Source: Acanthococcus lagerstroemiae
Taxonomy: Eukaryota > Arthropoda > Insecta > Hemiptera > Eriococcidae
Length of the DNA stretch: 64,000 nt
NCBI GenBank assembly: GCA_031841125.1
Contig: CM063108.1
Location: 40,542,268 to 40,606,267 of the forward strand
Direction: 5' to 3'
Positions within the stretch are counted from its first letter, which is position 1, and each line of letters opens with the position of its first letter. The notes beneath the pieces were generated by a model. It ran no database searches, had not been told where the DNA came from, and saw nothing but the letters and a program-made list of their open reading frames with translations. A program made the translations under genes and the position numbers. Below are positions 1 through 10,760 of this stretch, piece after piece.

Positions 1-469
1 GTAGCGGTCGCTACCTCCGCTACCCTCTGCGAGCGCCCATAATCAATGCCGTCTAAAATGCCTCGTACCTCATCGCAAGATTCGTTTTGGCCAACAATTA
101 AAAATTAAAATTAAAAAACTTAAATACTTTACAAAGGCTCCTTCATTCCATTGTATATTCTTAGGAAGTGTTACTGGGCGTTTTAAAAGTGAGTTGTATA
201 CAATTATCAAAGCTCTCGTATTTTTGCCCACTTTCAGTTTGACGAAGCATATTCTGTCCGAGATGAAGGGGGCAAAAATACTTTTAAAATGAAAATAAAA
301 CAACAAAAGTGAAAGCGTACTTTTATTTCCCATTTTTTGGTGTTTTTAAAGTTTGAAACAGTTGTTCTTGGCTGAAAAACTTAATATTTCATTATTCTAC
401 GTTGTTCTATACCAAACGTAGAATAATGTAAAATAACTCAATTAGTCTACGCGAGTTATTTTACGTTAT

Positions 470-892
470 AAATAAATAAATAGATAAATAAATACAGTCT
501 TGAAACAGATATTTTGGTCCACCCGTAATCAATCATTTTGATACAAGGGTTGTAGTCTAAATCCCCTTGGTGACGAGCCATTACTGGGGAATGGTTATGA
601 AAGAGTTTTCCTTCTCTATAAGGGTCATGCAACCTGCATGGCACACCAGACTAGTCAGGTGTTAGTAGTCTATAGGTGCGGCTAACCCAATTGTAGTCTT
701 TTTGAATTGAACTCCACCTGTTGCTACAATTGGTGTGGCTTAGTCGAATGTTAAAGTTTTCATATATTCTTGTATTTTATTATTTTCTAATCATATTTTT
801 GATCTTGAAAATTCGCCGTCCGTATTGGGATTCGAACCCGCGTTCCGCGGTTTAGAAGGCAGCGTTCGAATGCACTCGGGCACCAAGCCCAC
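470..892 (-). mobile_element. tRNA-derived SINE with 14-bp target duplication
   Basis: Read on the minus strand, the element starts near 892 with a tRNA-like head: an A-box-like stretch (TGGTGCCCGAGTG) and a B box (GGTTCGAATCCC) about 40 bases on. An unrelated body of about 300 bases follows, and it ends at 470 in an AT-rich tail of TTTA/TCTA units. The 14 bases TTATTTTACGTTAT lie directly outside both ends (456-469 and 893-906). This perfect duplication fixes the boundaries and is the mark of LINE-driven retroposition. The head does not fold as a full tRNA because the acceptor ends do not pair, so it is a SINE promoter and not a tRNA gene. The LINE partner is not known. Confidence 0.85.
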
Positions 893-970
893 TTATTTTA
901 CGTTATTCTACGCGTAAAACAACTGTAAATTTACACCAGTTATTCTACGGAGCAACCCTGACTTTAACCC

Positions 971-1100
971 AAGTGTAGCGAAACGCCATTTTGAATCCTA
1001 CCGTGTCCGTGGATGCCGAATCCGATTCCGGAGCGTACCGTGTCGTTAATTCGGCATCCACGGGCGTGTATTGGATTCAAAATGGCATACTGTTACACTC
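971..1100. repeat. short inverted-repeat hairpin (MITE-like)
   Basis: Two arms of about 50 bases face each other around a centre of about 28 bases. The left arm (971-1021) contains GCCATTTTGAATCC and GTGGATGCCGAAT. The right arm (1048-1100) contains their reverse complements in the opposite order. The arms differ by a few mismatches and small gaps. No transposase fragment is present and no clear target duplication was found. A small non-autonomous DNA element is the likeliest reading. Confidence 0.6.
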
Positions 1101-1105
1101 GTGTG

Positions 1106-2929
1106 AAGGGACGAAAGAATCTTTGCTCTTACCACTGTTCACGCATGCCTGATTCTGTGCTTCATTGCAGTGACAAAGGTTTTAGTCATTCTCTTCATTG
1201 ATAATGAACATATGAGGTATTGTGAGACGGGTTTGTTTGTTGTTTGCCACCCACCGGCTATACTATCATACATATGTAGTTTTCTTGGAAGTTTTGCATT
1301 CCACAGTCACGACTATTTGCAAGAACGTCCAGAATATGAAACTTCTTCCAATATTAAGAAACTGACATCTAATTTTCGATGAAATACTTACGTAATAAGT
1401 AGAAAATTGGATCTTTCAAGTACTGGAATGCATATTTCAAGATTTCAGAATTTTCATCGAGAACGGTTTAGGTATAAACGAACTGGGCGTCGAGCCACAA
1501 AAACGACTACAGTTGGTTTTCATTTTTCCTATTCCAAAAAGTGCCGTCGATTTCTAAACCACTAATCGACGATTATTCCGACCTCGACGTTTCCAAGTCA
1601 AATTTTACGCTTCACGAACCGATACGAGTGTATAGATATTTTCGTGTTTTTTTCTCTCCTCTTTTCCATTTTTATTATTATTCGTGATACGTCGCCCGGT
1701 CGCCATCGGGCTGAAAGTGTACTTATTCGAAACTCCGTATATTATTCCCAAAGGCCCCCACACATCGCAAGCACAAACATTCACAGAGTTAACCCGTGTA
1801 AAGATCGGTGGCGACAAGAATTTACAGTCGCGAGAGCAAACCGGTACGCTTATGGCTATAAGCAGCACCACGACAGAGACACGACCAGCATTCGGAAAAT
1901 GGGAAGGTCGCTGGTATCAAATTTCACCCGACGAGTGAGTGTGTCTTAGGTATACCTCACCCGGTATCCTTTTCCCCGCTGCCTAATTAAAATACGACGG
2001 CGGGTGCCGACGAATATGAAAAGGTATATTGCTGCGCGCGGTTCGTTATATGTGTAACTTATATTTTGTAGAATAATTTACCTATTCTAATCGTAATTCA
2101 GAAAATGCGAATTCGCTTATATAAGTTAAGTTATGCGTACACAAAAGTGACGTGTCCTTAGCAGTCGTTCGCAATTTATGACACGACGCGATACTGCTTA
2201 CCTTTATTTCGCCTGACTTCTCTTCGCCTTGCTTGTTGGCGTCCGATGGGTCGCGGCTGTTTGGTCTTGTTCGAAATTTTATGTAGAATCTAACCCTCAT
2301 TTTTTCGTTTCACTTTCAGTAGTCAGAAGTATGAAATTACGATGGGGTGTGTAGGTAGCGGTGTACCTCTTATGATATAACACTACGCTACGAGGCTGAT
2401 GTAAAAGAAATGCAGAGCTCTTAAATTCTCCTTAACTGAAGAAGTAGGGGCGGGAGTAGATTTTCTCGACGGTTTATAACAAAAGAAAGTTGATGACACT
2501 ATTTTCGTAAATTCATATACCGTGCATAGGTATGTATTACTTTTTTCGGGACCGTCAAGAAAAAATCCATGCGGCGGGGGCGGGGAAGGCGTGAAAGAAG
2601 TTGAAAAGGTTGTACGATTTTTCTCGGGCCCTCCTTAAAACGCCCCAAGACCAAGAGAAAGATCACCGAATGTAAAAGAAAGTCGAACGATGAAAAATTT
2701 AGGCTCTTAAGAAAGCCCAGGCCCTGGGTACTTTGTTTAGAATGATAGAGTATCACCAGTATCAGGTATGCTAAAGAACAAGGGAAGTGATGTTGCTTAG
2801 CATACTCTGTCATTTGATTTTCACAATGCTCGGAAACCTTTTTCGTAATATCGTCTAGCTAATGAAAGCATGTTCCTTCTTTATTTTATTTTTAGTTACA
2901 GCCGTTTAGTCGAAGTTTATATCGGGGGG
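1106..2929. other. no assignable feature, apart from one weak exon candidate
   Basis: AT-rich sequence with short overlapping ORFs that look like chance. A possible exon at 1684-1934 is listed separately. A G run lies near 2925-2934. Confidence 0.4.
1684..1934 (+). CDS. weak candidate exon, unknown protein
   Basis: An open frame reads from 1684 and ends against a good 5' splice-site match (CGA followed by GTGAGT, junction after 1934). The frame encodes about 83 residues with a mixed, non-repetitive composition. Against it, there is no convincing AG acceptor upstream and a second frame is open over the same stretch. I do not recognise the protein. It is listed only because the stretch is GC-richer than its surroundings and ends at a plausible donor. 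Confidence 0.15.
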
Positions 2930-2934
2930 GGGGC

Positions 2935-4435
2935 GTACCCCCTCCCTGACACCGCGACTAAACCCAAGTTTGGGCATAGACCTCTTCGCAAACTCTCCAT
3001 TTTTGACGGCTGACAGCCACTCTCCTCCACCCGGTATCCATTACCTTCACGAATTCGTCACCCCATCTTGTCATCGGTCTGCCACGCGATCTTTTTCTCT
3101 CGTACGGCGTCCAAGCCTCTACTTTTCTTTCCCATCTCTCTTCCTTCTGTCTTAAAATATGCTCCGCCTACTTCCATTTCGGTTTCTTCACAAAATATCC
3201 TATGTCTGTCATACTAAAATCTTCCCTCAAAATGTGGTTGCTAATTTTGTCCCCCCTCCTAATGCCAAAAATGCTCCTTTCCATAGCTCTCTGCGTTCTT
3301 TAAAGCTTCTGCGTACCGCACCTTTTGTTAGGCCCAGGTCTGGGTCCCGTATGAGAGAACTGGCCGCGTGCAGCTTTCCCTTATTTTTGTTTTTAAATCG
3401 TTGTTAAACTTTCCTTTGAAAATTGATTTTAGGGTGCCCAGTACTTTTGCCACCCTTTTTTAACCCTGATATTTAATTCTTTTCCCCACTGGTTTTTGAA
3501 GGACACAATTTGTCCCAAATATACTACTTCTTCCTTCCATTTCACTTCATACCTCCGGTTTTTACCGGTCTTTTTTTGTCGTGCGCCAAAATGGAGGATT
3601 TTCCCAGTTTATCTCCAACCCTGCTTCTTTACTTTTTATCCATAATTTCTCCCCCACTTTTCCCAGTTCATCGATCGGTTCACCTATGATAATCACGTCG
3701 TCCGCATATTTGAGGTTACTAAGATATTCACCATTGATTCTTAAACCATTTTGTTACCTGGAGTTCCTTGAATATTTCTTCGAGCGCAAAGTTAAATAGA
3801 TTGGGAAAAAAAGGATCCCTTTGCCGTACACCTTTTTCTATTTTAAATTCTTTGCCCTTCTTATCCAAGCAGATGTATGTTTCGGAGCCTTCATATAACT
3901 TTCTGATTAGCCTGATTAATTTTGGATTTACCCCCTGCTTTGCCATTGCGTTCCACAGAAACGAATGGTTCATAGAGTCAAATGCTTCCTTAAAATCAAC
4001 GAGGAGGAAGTTAGTACACAGATTATATTCGTTTAATTTTTCTATAATTTGATTCATAGTGAATAAGTGATCAGTTGTTGAAAATTTTTTTCTGAATCCT
4101 GCTCGTTCTTTTGGTTGGTTCCATTATATACGATCTTTTATAATGTTTACAAAAATTTTACTTAAACTTGGAGCCAAACTAATTGGTCTATAATTATTCA
4201 CATTTTGAACGTCCCCTTTTTTAAATAGTAATATTATTTCTGCTACTTTCCATTGTATTGGTATAACGTCCTACTCAAATATTTTATTAAATATATCTCT
4301 AAAAGGTTTTGCCAGCTCATCCGCAAAGTCTTTCAGGAACCAGTTCTCTACCTGATCTGGACCCGCGATTTTACTGGTTTTCAGTCTTTTCAGGTTTTGG
4401 GTAATTTTGCTGGTCACCTTTATTTACGATATGCT
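2935..4435 (-). mobile_element. RTE-type LINE reverse transcriptase, 5'-truncated and frameshifted
   Basis: On the minus strand, reverse transcriptase motifs appear in order. Near 4400 there is a degraded LKTSKIAGPDQ block. At about 4110-4060 there is AGFRKKFSTTDH. At 4057-3728 an open frame holds DFKEAFDSMNH, LYEGSETYICLD and the block GVRQRDPFFPNLFNFALEEIF. Near 3690 there is the catalytic YADD box (LKYADDVIII). The C-terminal tail follows with RKRSRGRPMTRWGDEF near 3110. Several stops and frameshifts break the protein. The endonuclease half is absent, so the copy is 5'-truncated. The GRP-TRW tail and ALEEIF block are typical of insect RTE-like elements, but the clade is inferred from motifs. 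A pogo element begins 46 bases beyond the upstream end. Confidence 0.8.
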
Positions 4436-4752
4436 TAATCCACCAAAGTAGAAAATTCTGATGTATTTTCCTCCAAACGTAGGGGAGAGTCAGGCATTGG
4501 GAACCACCTAAGTTGGAGCCCAAATTTAGATAAACTTAATCATGGAAATCGTCTGGAAATTACTTTAATCTAAAGAATGAACCTTTCTGTTTTCAAATAT
4601 AAGCTTTACAATTTTTTTTTTTAATTTTCCCAAGCCCCATCATTTTACACCTTTATATAAAAATTTAAAAAAAAATAATTAGGCACTCTGGCAAAAGGGA
4701 AAAGGAACCACTAAGTAAAAATCAAGATTTAATGCTGGAAAGAATCTGTTTA

Positions 4753-5480
4753 TTACTTAAAAAATAATTTTAGGAAGCTACTACGAGAAAAATTCGATTT
4801 ATTATGTAAAAAATAATTTAAAGAAGTTACACAGAAGTCGCATACGTGGAAGCCTATTCCATCAAATCCAGAGCACTCCTCGTGTGCCCATTTCAAAAAC
4901 AGATTGCATTGAAGCCGAATTTCATTCTTCGATTCGGAGCTGTTACAAACCAAACAGAGATCAGTATTTTCCCTCAACGGTTTTTTTTTTTTTTACGAAA
5001 AATTTGATGATTTCCGATTCCTGGTCTTCGCATTTACGTTTAGGTCTGCCCACTGGCTTAGTCTTCTTAGACGCCTGTCGATTTCTTTGATCTAGGAACC
5101 GTTTTTGATGAAGTTCCTGGTATTGGTGATTTAGCCAATGCATAGCGGTTTTTTGGTTTCAATTTTGTCTTTTCTTTGATACGATTTTTAACCGGTGTCG
5201 ATGTCAGAACGTTTGGTTTCTTTGCGCGACTTTTTTTCTTTGGTTCGCTTTCCTTGAGACGCATTTTGGTAGCAGTAAAATTTCTTGCGGACTAATTTTT
5301 AGGGAGGTTTACCGAATTTTTTTCAACAAGCGGAGTTTGAGGTGTATCACTTACGTCATCTTCAGTTAGCTCTTTTCTGTTACACTTGATGAGACTGGCT
5401 CGGATAGGATTGATCACCATCAGAAAAAATTGGTTCAGGCGTGGATTCATGAGCAACATAATGGAATTGACTCCGGTTTA
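4753..5480 (-). pseudogene. pogo transposase C-terminal linker and PHD-like finger remnant
   Basis: The region holds two overlapping broken frames. The first (5264-4961) is a basic, low-complexity linker with KKSRAKKPNVLTSTPVKNR and a GRPKRK motif. The second (4977-4753) reads CLVC, then a gap, then LQCNLFLKWAHEECSG, then FHVCDFC. The CxxC, HEEC and CxxC cluster is the zinc-binding finger found at the C terminus of many insect pogo/jerky-like transposases. Stops and frameshifts separate linker and finger. Upstream to 5480 the frame still shows an acidic linker-like stretch. It lies inside the 4482-6418 element and has no separate promoter. Confidence 0.7.
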
Positions 5481-5609
5481 GATTTATTAGAGGCTTGAGG
5501 TACAACTTCGCATTCAGCAATTTGATTCGCTAATTCGTACTGTTCATCATTGAAATTGATAAGCGTTAAGAATAGTTTTCTGGTTAAAAAATACCAAGGT
5601 AGGTAGGTA

Positions 5610-5740
5610 AATATGAAACCATCTTACTTTTTTCGGATCATTTTTCTTTAAATGTTTGCGTAAAGTGGCATACAGGATATTAAACCTTTTTCCGGCTTCT
5701 CTTATCTTCATTTTACTACGATCAATTTTACGTTTGTATC
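5610..5740 (-). pseudogene. pogo transposase N-terminal helix-turn-helix remnant
   Basis: The frame reads YKRKIDRSK, then MKIREAGKRFNILYATLRKH, then LKKNDPKK. This is the psq-type DNA-binding helix-turn-helix at the start of pogo/Tigger/jerky transposases, where REAGKRFNILYATLRKHL matches the usual pattern of IRxAAxxFxVPxSTLxxxL. A segment between KRK-DRSK and the helix block appears lost. The frame runs out near 5600 with no DDE domain following. In an intact element this domain binds the terminal repeats. Confidence 0.7.
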
Positions 5741-6420
5741 ATTTTTGTACACCACCGTTAATTCTCAAGCAAATAAAAACAACTTCGCGTAATCTAACCA
5801 CTTTATAAAACCTTTGAAATATTCGAAAATCATTTTTAAAAACATGAATTCACTGGGAATACGAAAATCATTATTCTTTCATACACAATACCTATTTGTT
5901 TTTTGGATCTTCTGTAAAGTTTCACTGTTGATAGACTGGGGAATTTTCCACAAATATGGGGATGTGCTATAACTAATTCATTATTTATTGGGTGACTACA
6001 TGTGCGATAACAAGTGAATGTTTTGTTCCTTATGCCCAGTTCATTGTGCCCTTACATGACTTTCAAACAATTTAATTAGCAATATTGGTGTTACGGTTGG
6101 AGATACGAATAATATAAATACTGAAACGAAAACTTGACAAAATTTTGCTTCGGTAGGAAAAAGAACCATCACTCTAACTGTAATAGGTAAGAAATCATTT
6201 CAGTTCTAATTTTTGCGTTCTTAGAGTTTTTTGGCACAAAATCACGTCAAGTGATTTGAAAAAAAAAAAAGTTTGTATCATTTTTTTTTCTTTTGCAAAG
6301 TGTGACTAGACTGAATCTTTGCCGAGCAGCAGTGTTACCAACCTTTCATCATAATTATTAAAGCCACAAAATCGAATTTTCTTTATGTCCGGGTGGTTCT
6401 CCATGCCCGACCCACCCCTA

Positions 6421-7615
6421 CTTATGTACTAATTTCCATCGGAAACTTTTTGTTTCTACCACAGGCGACCTCAAATTGAAGGTGCTAAATTTCTAATCAT
6501 CGGTCGGATCGAAATTCCAAAAATGTCTTTACTAATGCCTCGATTGCAAGAGGTTAATATAGGAAACGCGGTTACGACCTGTTTAAAATGATCAATACCG
6601 GAGATACAACCAAACAACTAATTTTTAAGGGGACTTCGACTTTCCCCAGAGGCTATTCTTCACCAGCCAGCATACCGAGCTCTGGTACGAAGTCTCTCAG
6701 AGACATTTGTTCTCAAACAGCTTATTTCGTGGTGCGTGCCCTTAATAACGCTGAACCAGACCAAACTGATCGAACGTTCGAATTTCGAATCACATCGTTA
6801 TTACTAATTACAGTGTAAGGACGAAATCTGACGAATCATTTTATGGGTTGTAATTAGAACGAAGACTGGAAAAATTATTATGCGAGTAAGCGGATTCCGA
6901 ACAAAGTGGCGCTCTCGCCTCTCTTCCCCAAAAATTGCGTCTAATTTCAACGGCTATCTTCGCGCTGCTAGAAGGATCTTATCCTCCTGGTTTACGTCTG
7001 TACGGCGCGAAAAAGAAAGATCCTCCCTGTCGGATTCTGGGAAACCCTCGCCTCGCGTCGATGCTCAGTTTGGATCTGCGTATAGTTGGTCCATAAATTT
7101 CGAACACTGCCGCAGGAATCGGTATAATCGATATCGAACACCCTGTGCAAGGTCAACCTTACCGTTCTTTTTTCTCGCTTCGTACGATGGCAGTCTCCTT
7201 TTAATATTCTCATAACTTACGAACCACGCTCGAGCAGTTCGTTATTTGGTGCCAGAGTCGCTGTCGCCAACTGGTATCCATCGTGCGTTCCTGGGCTCCT
7301 TATTCCTTCCGTCGGAAACAAAAATCTCCAACTGGCGCATAAATTTTACGTAATCTGCTGACCGTTGATAGTGTTCGATTTTCAGTCGACATTACCGGCT
7401 AGTATTTTGTTTTTCTTCTAGTATGAGGTTCGATCGACCTGAAGCAGGTAAGAGTACCACAGCTATGTGAACACACTTGATCAGTTATGCAAGTCGTTTG
7501 GGATCCGCGGTACCGCATGGCAGAAACTCCGGAAATTTTATCAAGATTTGAAGAGCCTTAATAAAGTGTGACTGTGGTCTCCTCCCCCTCTCCCCCCCCC
7601 TTAAAAAAAGTTCGT
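6421..7615. other. no assignable feature
   Basis: Unique-looking sequence with short overlapping ORFs and no recognised domain. Confidence 0.4.
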
Positions 7616-8190
7616 TTTGCATCTCAGAATAAGATTTACATTTTAGCAAAATTGATTGAAATATTAACACGTGCCGCAAAGCCTTTGAAGTTGACGGTAT
7701 CGGTTATTTTGTTATGAGAGTGCGTCGTTACCACTTTCAAGCCGCGGTGCGTAGCGGTGAGTGTTCGAATGTCCTCGAGCTCGTTTTAAAAATATAATTA
7801 CACTACAGAAATAAGTATCTTACACCGAATATTTTCGGGAAATGGTACCTATTGCAAATATATATATACACGAGTATTATAAGTATTTATGAATGTAAAA
7901 AACTGAAAAAAAAAAAAATTATTCATGTTTATCAGTACGGAATGAAGCCGATTGTATCAATTTTCTGGTGTCTTTGAACATTCGTCGATTACCAAATTAG
8001 TGCTTTCTACTAGGGACAAGTTTACTCTTTACATGTTGAAAAAAAGGACCACTGAGACAGTCCCTTCTCGAGGGTAACTTACTGGCTAAAATTTGACTTT
8101 TTAGAAGACCGATAAAATAAAGGCTTTGCAACACGTGTTAATATTAATCGATTTGGCTAAAATTTTGTGAATCACATTTTTACATGCAAA
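7616..8190. repeat. inverted-repeat element (MITE-like)
   Basis: Arms of about 70 bases at 7616-7686 and 8119-8190 are inverted copies of each other. The best-conserved core is ATATTAACACGTG, then two variable bases, then GCAAAGCCTTT. The outer parts (ATTTTAGC near 7641) also match with mismatches. The 430-base interior shows no coding. A hairpin-type non-autonomous DNA element is likely. The target duplication could not be read. Confidence 0.55.
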
Positions 8191-8429
8191 CGAACAGTTT
8201 TGGGGGCGCGACCAAAAATCCGCGGAAAATATTTATTTTATGTACTTGTATTTCAATTACTACCCTACCGAGCATTATGGGAGCTAAGTGCGAACACACA
8301 TAATTCAAAATTTAACCAGCTGAAATGAATGAAACTTTGTAGTAATGTTCGAGTACTTATACATTTAGTCTGGGGATTCCTAAAGTTTTGAGTTGTACTG
8401 ATAAAATGTTACCACAGCTATCTTAACAG

Positions 8430-8756
8430 ATGAGTACAACTAGTGGGAATGACTTGGAAGAAAGTGCAGGGCATGAGTACAACTAGTGGGAATGACTTGG
8501 AAGAAAGTGCAGACATACACTGTTACACCTCAACAGCTGATGCGCTTGAATTTGGAGAGAGGCATAATGACACGCTGTACATTGGTTTTACGACAAACCT
8601 TCTTCTAATTTCACTAGTAAATGTCCCTCAATGTAAAGCGTTTTTACATGAAAAAATTTCTGGCCAGTAATTTCGTATCGGGGAATCAAACCCGCGCCCA
8701 TTGTAACATTTGACTGAAATGCAGCGATCGTCTCTAACCACTCGGCCACGGAGCGA
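8430..8756 (-). mobile_element. tRNA-derived SINE with internal 43-bp tandem duplication
   Basis: On the minus strand the head begins near 8756 with CTCCGTGGCCGAGTGGTTAG (A-box region). About 45 bases later comes GCGGGTTTGATTCCCC (B-box region). The acceptor arms do not pair, so this is a SINE head and not a tRNA gene. The body runs down to about 8430. There a 43-base unit containing GAGTACAACTAGTGGGAATG is present twice in tandem (8430-8472 and 8473-8514). No clean target duplication was found, so the lower boundary is approximate. The head differs from the SINE at 470-892 but has the same box layout. Confidence 0.65.
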
Positions 8757-8891
8757 ATTATAAAATGGCGACTTAAGAACGCATTTGAATAATAATCACG
8801 ACATATTACAGCTGTTACCGTTTGTTGTTAACCGTCGTTACGTTTTTGCTGGCCACTACCTATCAGAGCAGTGCACAATGTATTCGGTATC

Positions 8892-9548
8892 GTATCGCTT
8901 AAAACAATACCGAATAGTATCGGCCGATACCGAGTATACTCGGTATTGTAGCGACAGGTAGTCGTTTTCGTGATATGGTATCGACAATAACAAGTATCAC
9001 TGAGAAGGCATCACTAGTGCACCATCTAAAATACAGCGCTAATCATAAAACGATTCCTGACCACTGAGTATTACTCGGTATCGTATTGGTGAAACCGACT
9101 ACCAAGTACCGTATTGCTTAAAACAATACCAAATAGTATCGGCCAATACCGAGTATACTCGGTATTGTAGCGACAGGTAGTCGTTTTCGTGATATGGTAT
9201 CGACAATAACAAGTATCACTGAGAAGGCATCACTAGAGCACCATCTAAAATACAGCGCTAATCATAAAACGATTCCTGACCACTGAGTATTACTCGGTAT
9301 CGTATTGGTGAAACCGACTACCAAGTACCGTATTGCTTAAAACAATACCAAATAGTATCGGCCAATACCGAGTATACTCGGTATTGTAGCGACAGGTAGT
9401 CGTTTTCGTGATATGGTATCGACAATAACAAGTATCACTGAGAAGGCATCACTAGTGCACCACCTAAAATACAGCGCTAATCATAAAACGATTCCTGACC
9501 ACAGAGTATTAATCGGTATCGAATCGATGAAACCAACTACCGAGTACA
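8892..9548. repeat. 219-bp tandem satellite, three copies
   Basis: Three units start at 8892, 9111 and 9330, exactly 219 bases apart. Units two and three differ by only a few bases; unit one is slightly more diverged in its first 60 bases and the end of unit three has drifted. Each unit is rich in CGGTATCG/CGATACCG words. Each holds a long perfect palindrome centred on GAGTATACTC; in units two and three it extends to 24 bases. The array lies wholly inside the hAT-like element. Confidence 0.95.
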
Positions 9549-9588
9549 TAATCGGTAGTCGCTCGGCTACAATATGATACCCGAGTAC

Positions 9589-9838
9589 CAGCGGCGGATT
9601 TCCCTATACGCCAACTAAGCCCTGGCGTAGGGCGGCAGGTTTTTGAGGCGGCAAATTTTCATTTTTTTTTTTTTTTAACCAATCTTTATTGAGTACGGAA
9701 AAGAATAATTGTGTATACCTAAGTGTTGTTAATTGCGAGCAAAGCGAATCAAAAAAATTTTCCCCCCTATTTGGTAAACCTGAAATAGGTGGCAAATTGC
9801 GTCTGGCGTAGAGCGCAAAATGTGTAAATCCGCCCCTG
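9589..9838. mobile_element. hAT-like MITE nested in the satellite-bearing element
   Basis: A 250-base element begins CAGCGGCGGATTT (9589) and ends with the inverted form AAATCCGCCCCTG (9838), one mismatch in 13. It is flanked by CCGAGTAC (9581-9588) and CCAAGTAC (9839-9846), an 8-base duplication with one change. These are hAT features. The interior has a T run and no coding capacity. It inserted after the outer element at 8864-9872, because it splits that element's right part. Confidence 0.85.
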
Positions 9839-10102
9839 CCAAGTACCAATATCGGTATCGTGCACTGCTCTGCTACCTATGTATGCTGTTTGTGCACGTG
9901 AACAAACTGAAGACAAGACTGTGATACTGTACTTTGTAGTAATTACCTGAGCAATTAAATTTTTGAATTAATTATGCACACAAAAATCACCTGTCTATAA
10001 TTTAAATAAATAAATAGATTTAAAAAAACAAAACAACTACAGACCATGTCAGCGAAAACATTGCCGCTTCTGATTAAGTAGCCTAAAAAATATCTTCCAC
10101 AA

Positions 10103-10230
10103 CAAGAGCCACAAGTGAGTTTACATGATTCAGGAATTGCTCACTCGCTACACTCGTTCGCAAACTTTCCCTCGCTACACTCGTTCGCAAACTTTCCCTC
10201 GCCATGTAAACACTCGCTTGTGACTCTTGG
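10103..10230. repeat. hairpin with internal 27-bp tandem repeat
   Basis: Inverted arms of 25-28 bases (10103-10127 and 10203-10230) share CAAGAG, CACAAG, GAGT and TTACATG blocks. Between them a 27-base unit starting TCGCTACACTCGTTCGCAAA is present twice (10145-10198). It may be a tiny MITE. The flanks carry no readable duplication. Confidence 0.6.
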
Positions 10231-10444
10231 TGTGTAATATACTATTTTCTCTTTCTGAGTTTTTGCGAATGAAATACTCTCTATTGCGTTCACTGTTTTA
10301 TTTTTTTTATTGTTAAGGCTTATATATGTTTATAACTGTGATACAGCGCAGGAAATCTCACCGTAAGTCCGGAAACATTTTTTCTTTTTCCATACTTTAT
10401 CAAAGGAAAGTAAACGAATACCTACTAGTTTAAAACAAGTATCT

Positions 10445-10760
10445 AGATGCTCTTCAAGACTTTTTCAGACTTTTTAAAAGATTTTCTGAAAACATTACAG
10501 ACCTTAATAACTCTTTCAGACTTTTTCAGACTCTCCGAGGGTTCAACAGAGGACTTCTCGAAATTTAACGTGAATCTTTCAGACACTTCGAGAATTCAGC
10601 AGGACTTTTCGAGATTCATCGTGACTTTTAATTCTTCAAGACTCTTTAAACCTCTCCAATACTCATTTAAGATCCTCCAAAAATTATTTAAGATTCTGTG
10701 AGACTTTCCTAAACTTGTCTGAAACTTGCTTTATGACCTCTTAAAAACTCATCACCCACG
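10445..10760. repeat. degenerate AGACTTTTT-type low-complexity repeat
   Basis: The stretch is built of imperfect repeats of about 10-20 bases around CAGACTTTTTCAGAC. The only ORF here (10447-10701) is low in complexity and is not proposed as a gene. A similar, diverged stretch lies at 63090-63450. Confidence 0.5.

Larger units (their letters stand above)
4482..6418 (-). mobile_element. pogo/Tigger-like DNA transposon, internally deleted
   Basis: The ends are imperfect terminal inverted repeats of about 30 bases. The left begins GGGGAGAGTCAGGCATTGGG after TA at 4480-4481. The right reads, inverted, GGGGTGGGTCGGGCATGGAG before TA at 6419-6420. TA target duplication and CxxGGG-like ends fit the pogo branch of Tc1/mariner. 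The minus strand carries an N-terminal helix-turn-helix fragment (5740-5610) and a C-terminal linker plus zinc-finger fragment (5480-4753). The whole DDE catalytic core that should lie between them is missing, so this copy is non-autonomous. Confidence 0.8.
8864..9872. mobile_element. hAT-like non-autonomous transposon carrying a satellite array
   Basis: The element is bounded by perfect 13-base terminal inverted repeats, CAGAGCAGTGCAC at 8864-8876 and its reverse complement at 9860-9872. A perfect 8-base target duplication, CTACCTAT, lies outside (8856-8863 and 9873-9880). CAG ends with an 8-bp duplication are diagnostic of the hAT superfamily. There is no transposase. The interior is three tandem copies of a 219-base unit (8892-9548), followed by a second, smaller hAT MITE inserted at 9589-9838. 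The length without the nested element and its extra duplication is about 750 bases. Confidence 0.9.

Noticed and set aside
820..892. Possible tRNA gene on the minus strand
   Set aside because: A and B boxes are present but the acceptor stem does not pair, and the segment is the head of a SINE with a target duplication.
8676..8756. Possible tRNA-Ser-like gene on the minus strand
   Set aside because: Acceptor arms do not pair and the variable region does not fold properly; better explained as a SINE head.
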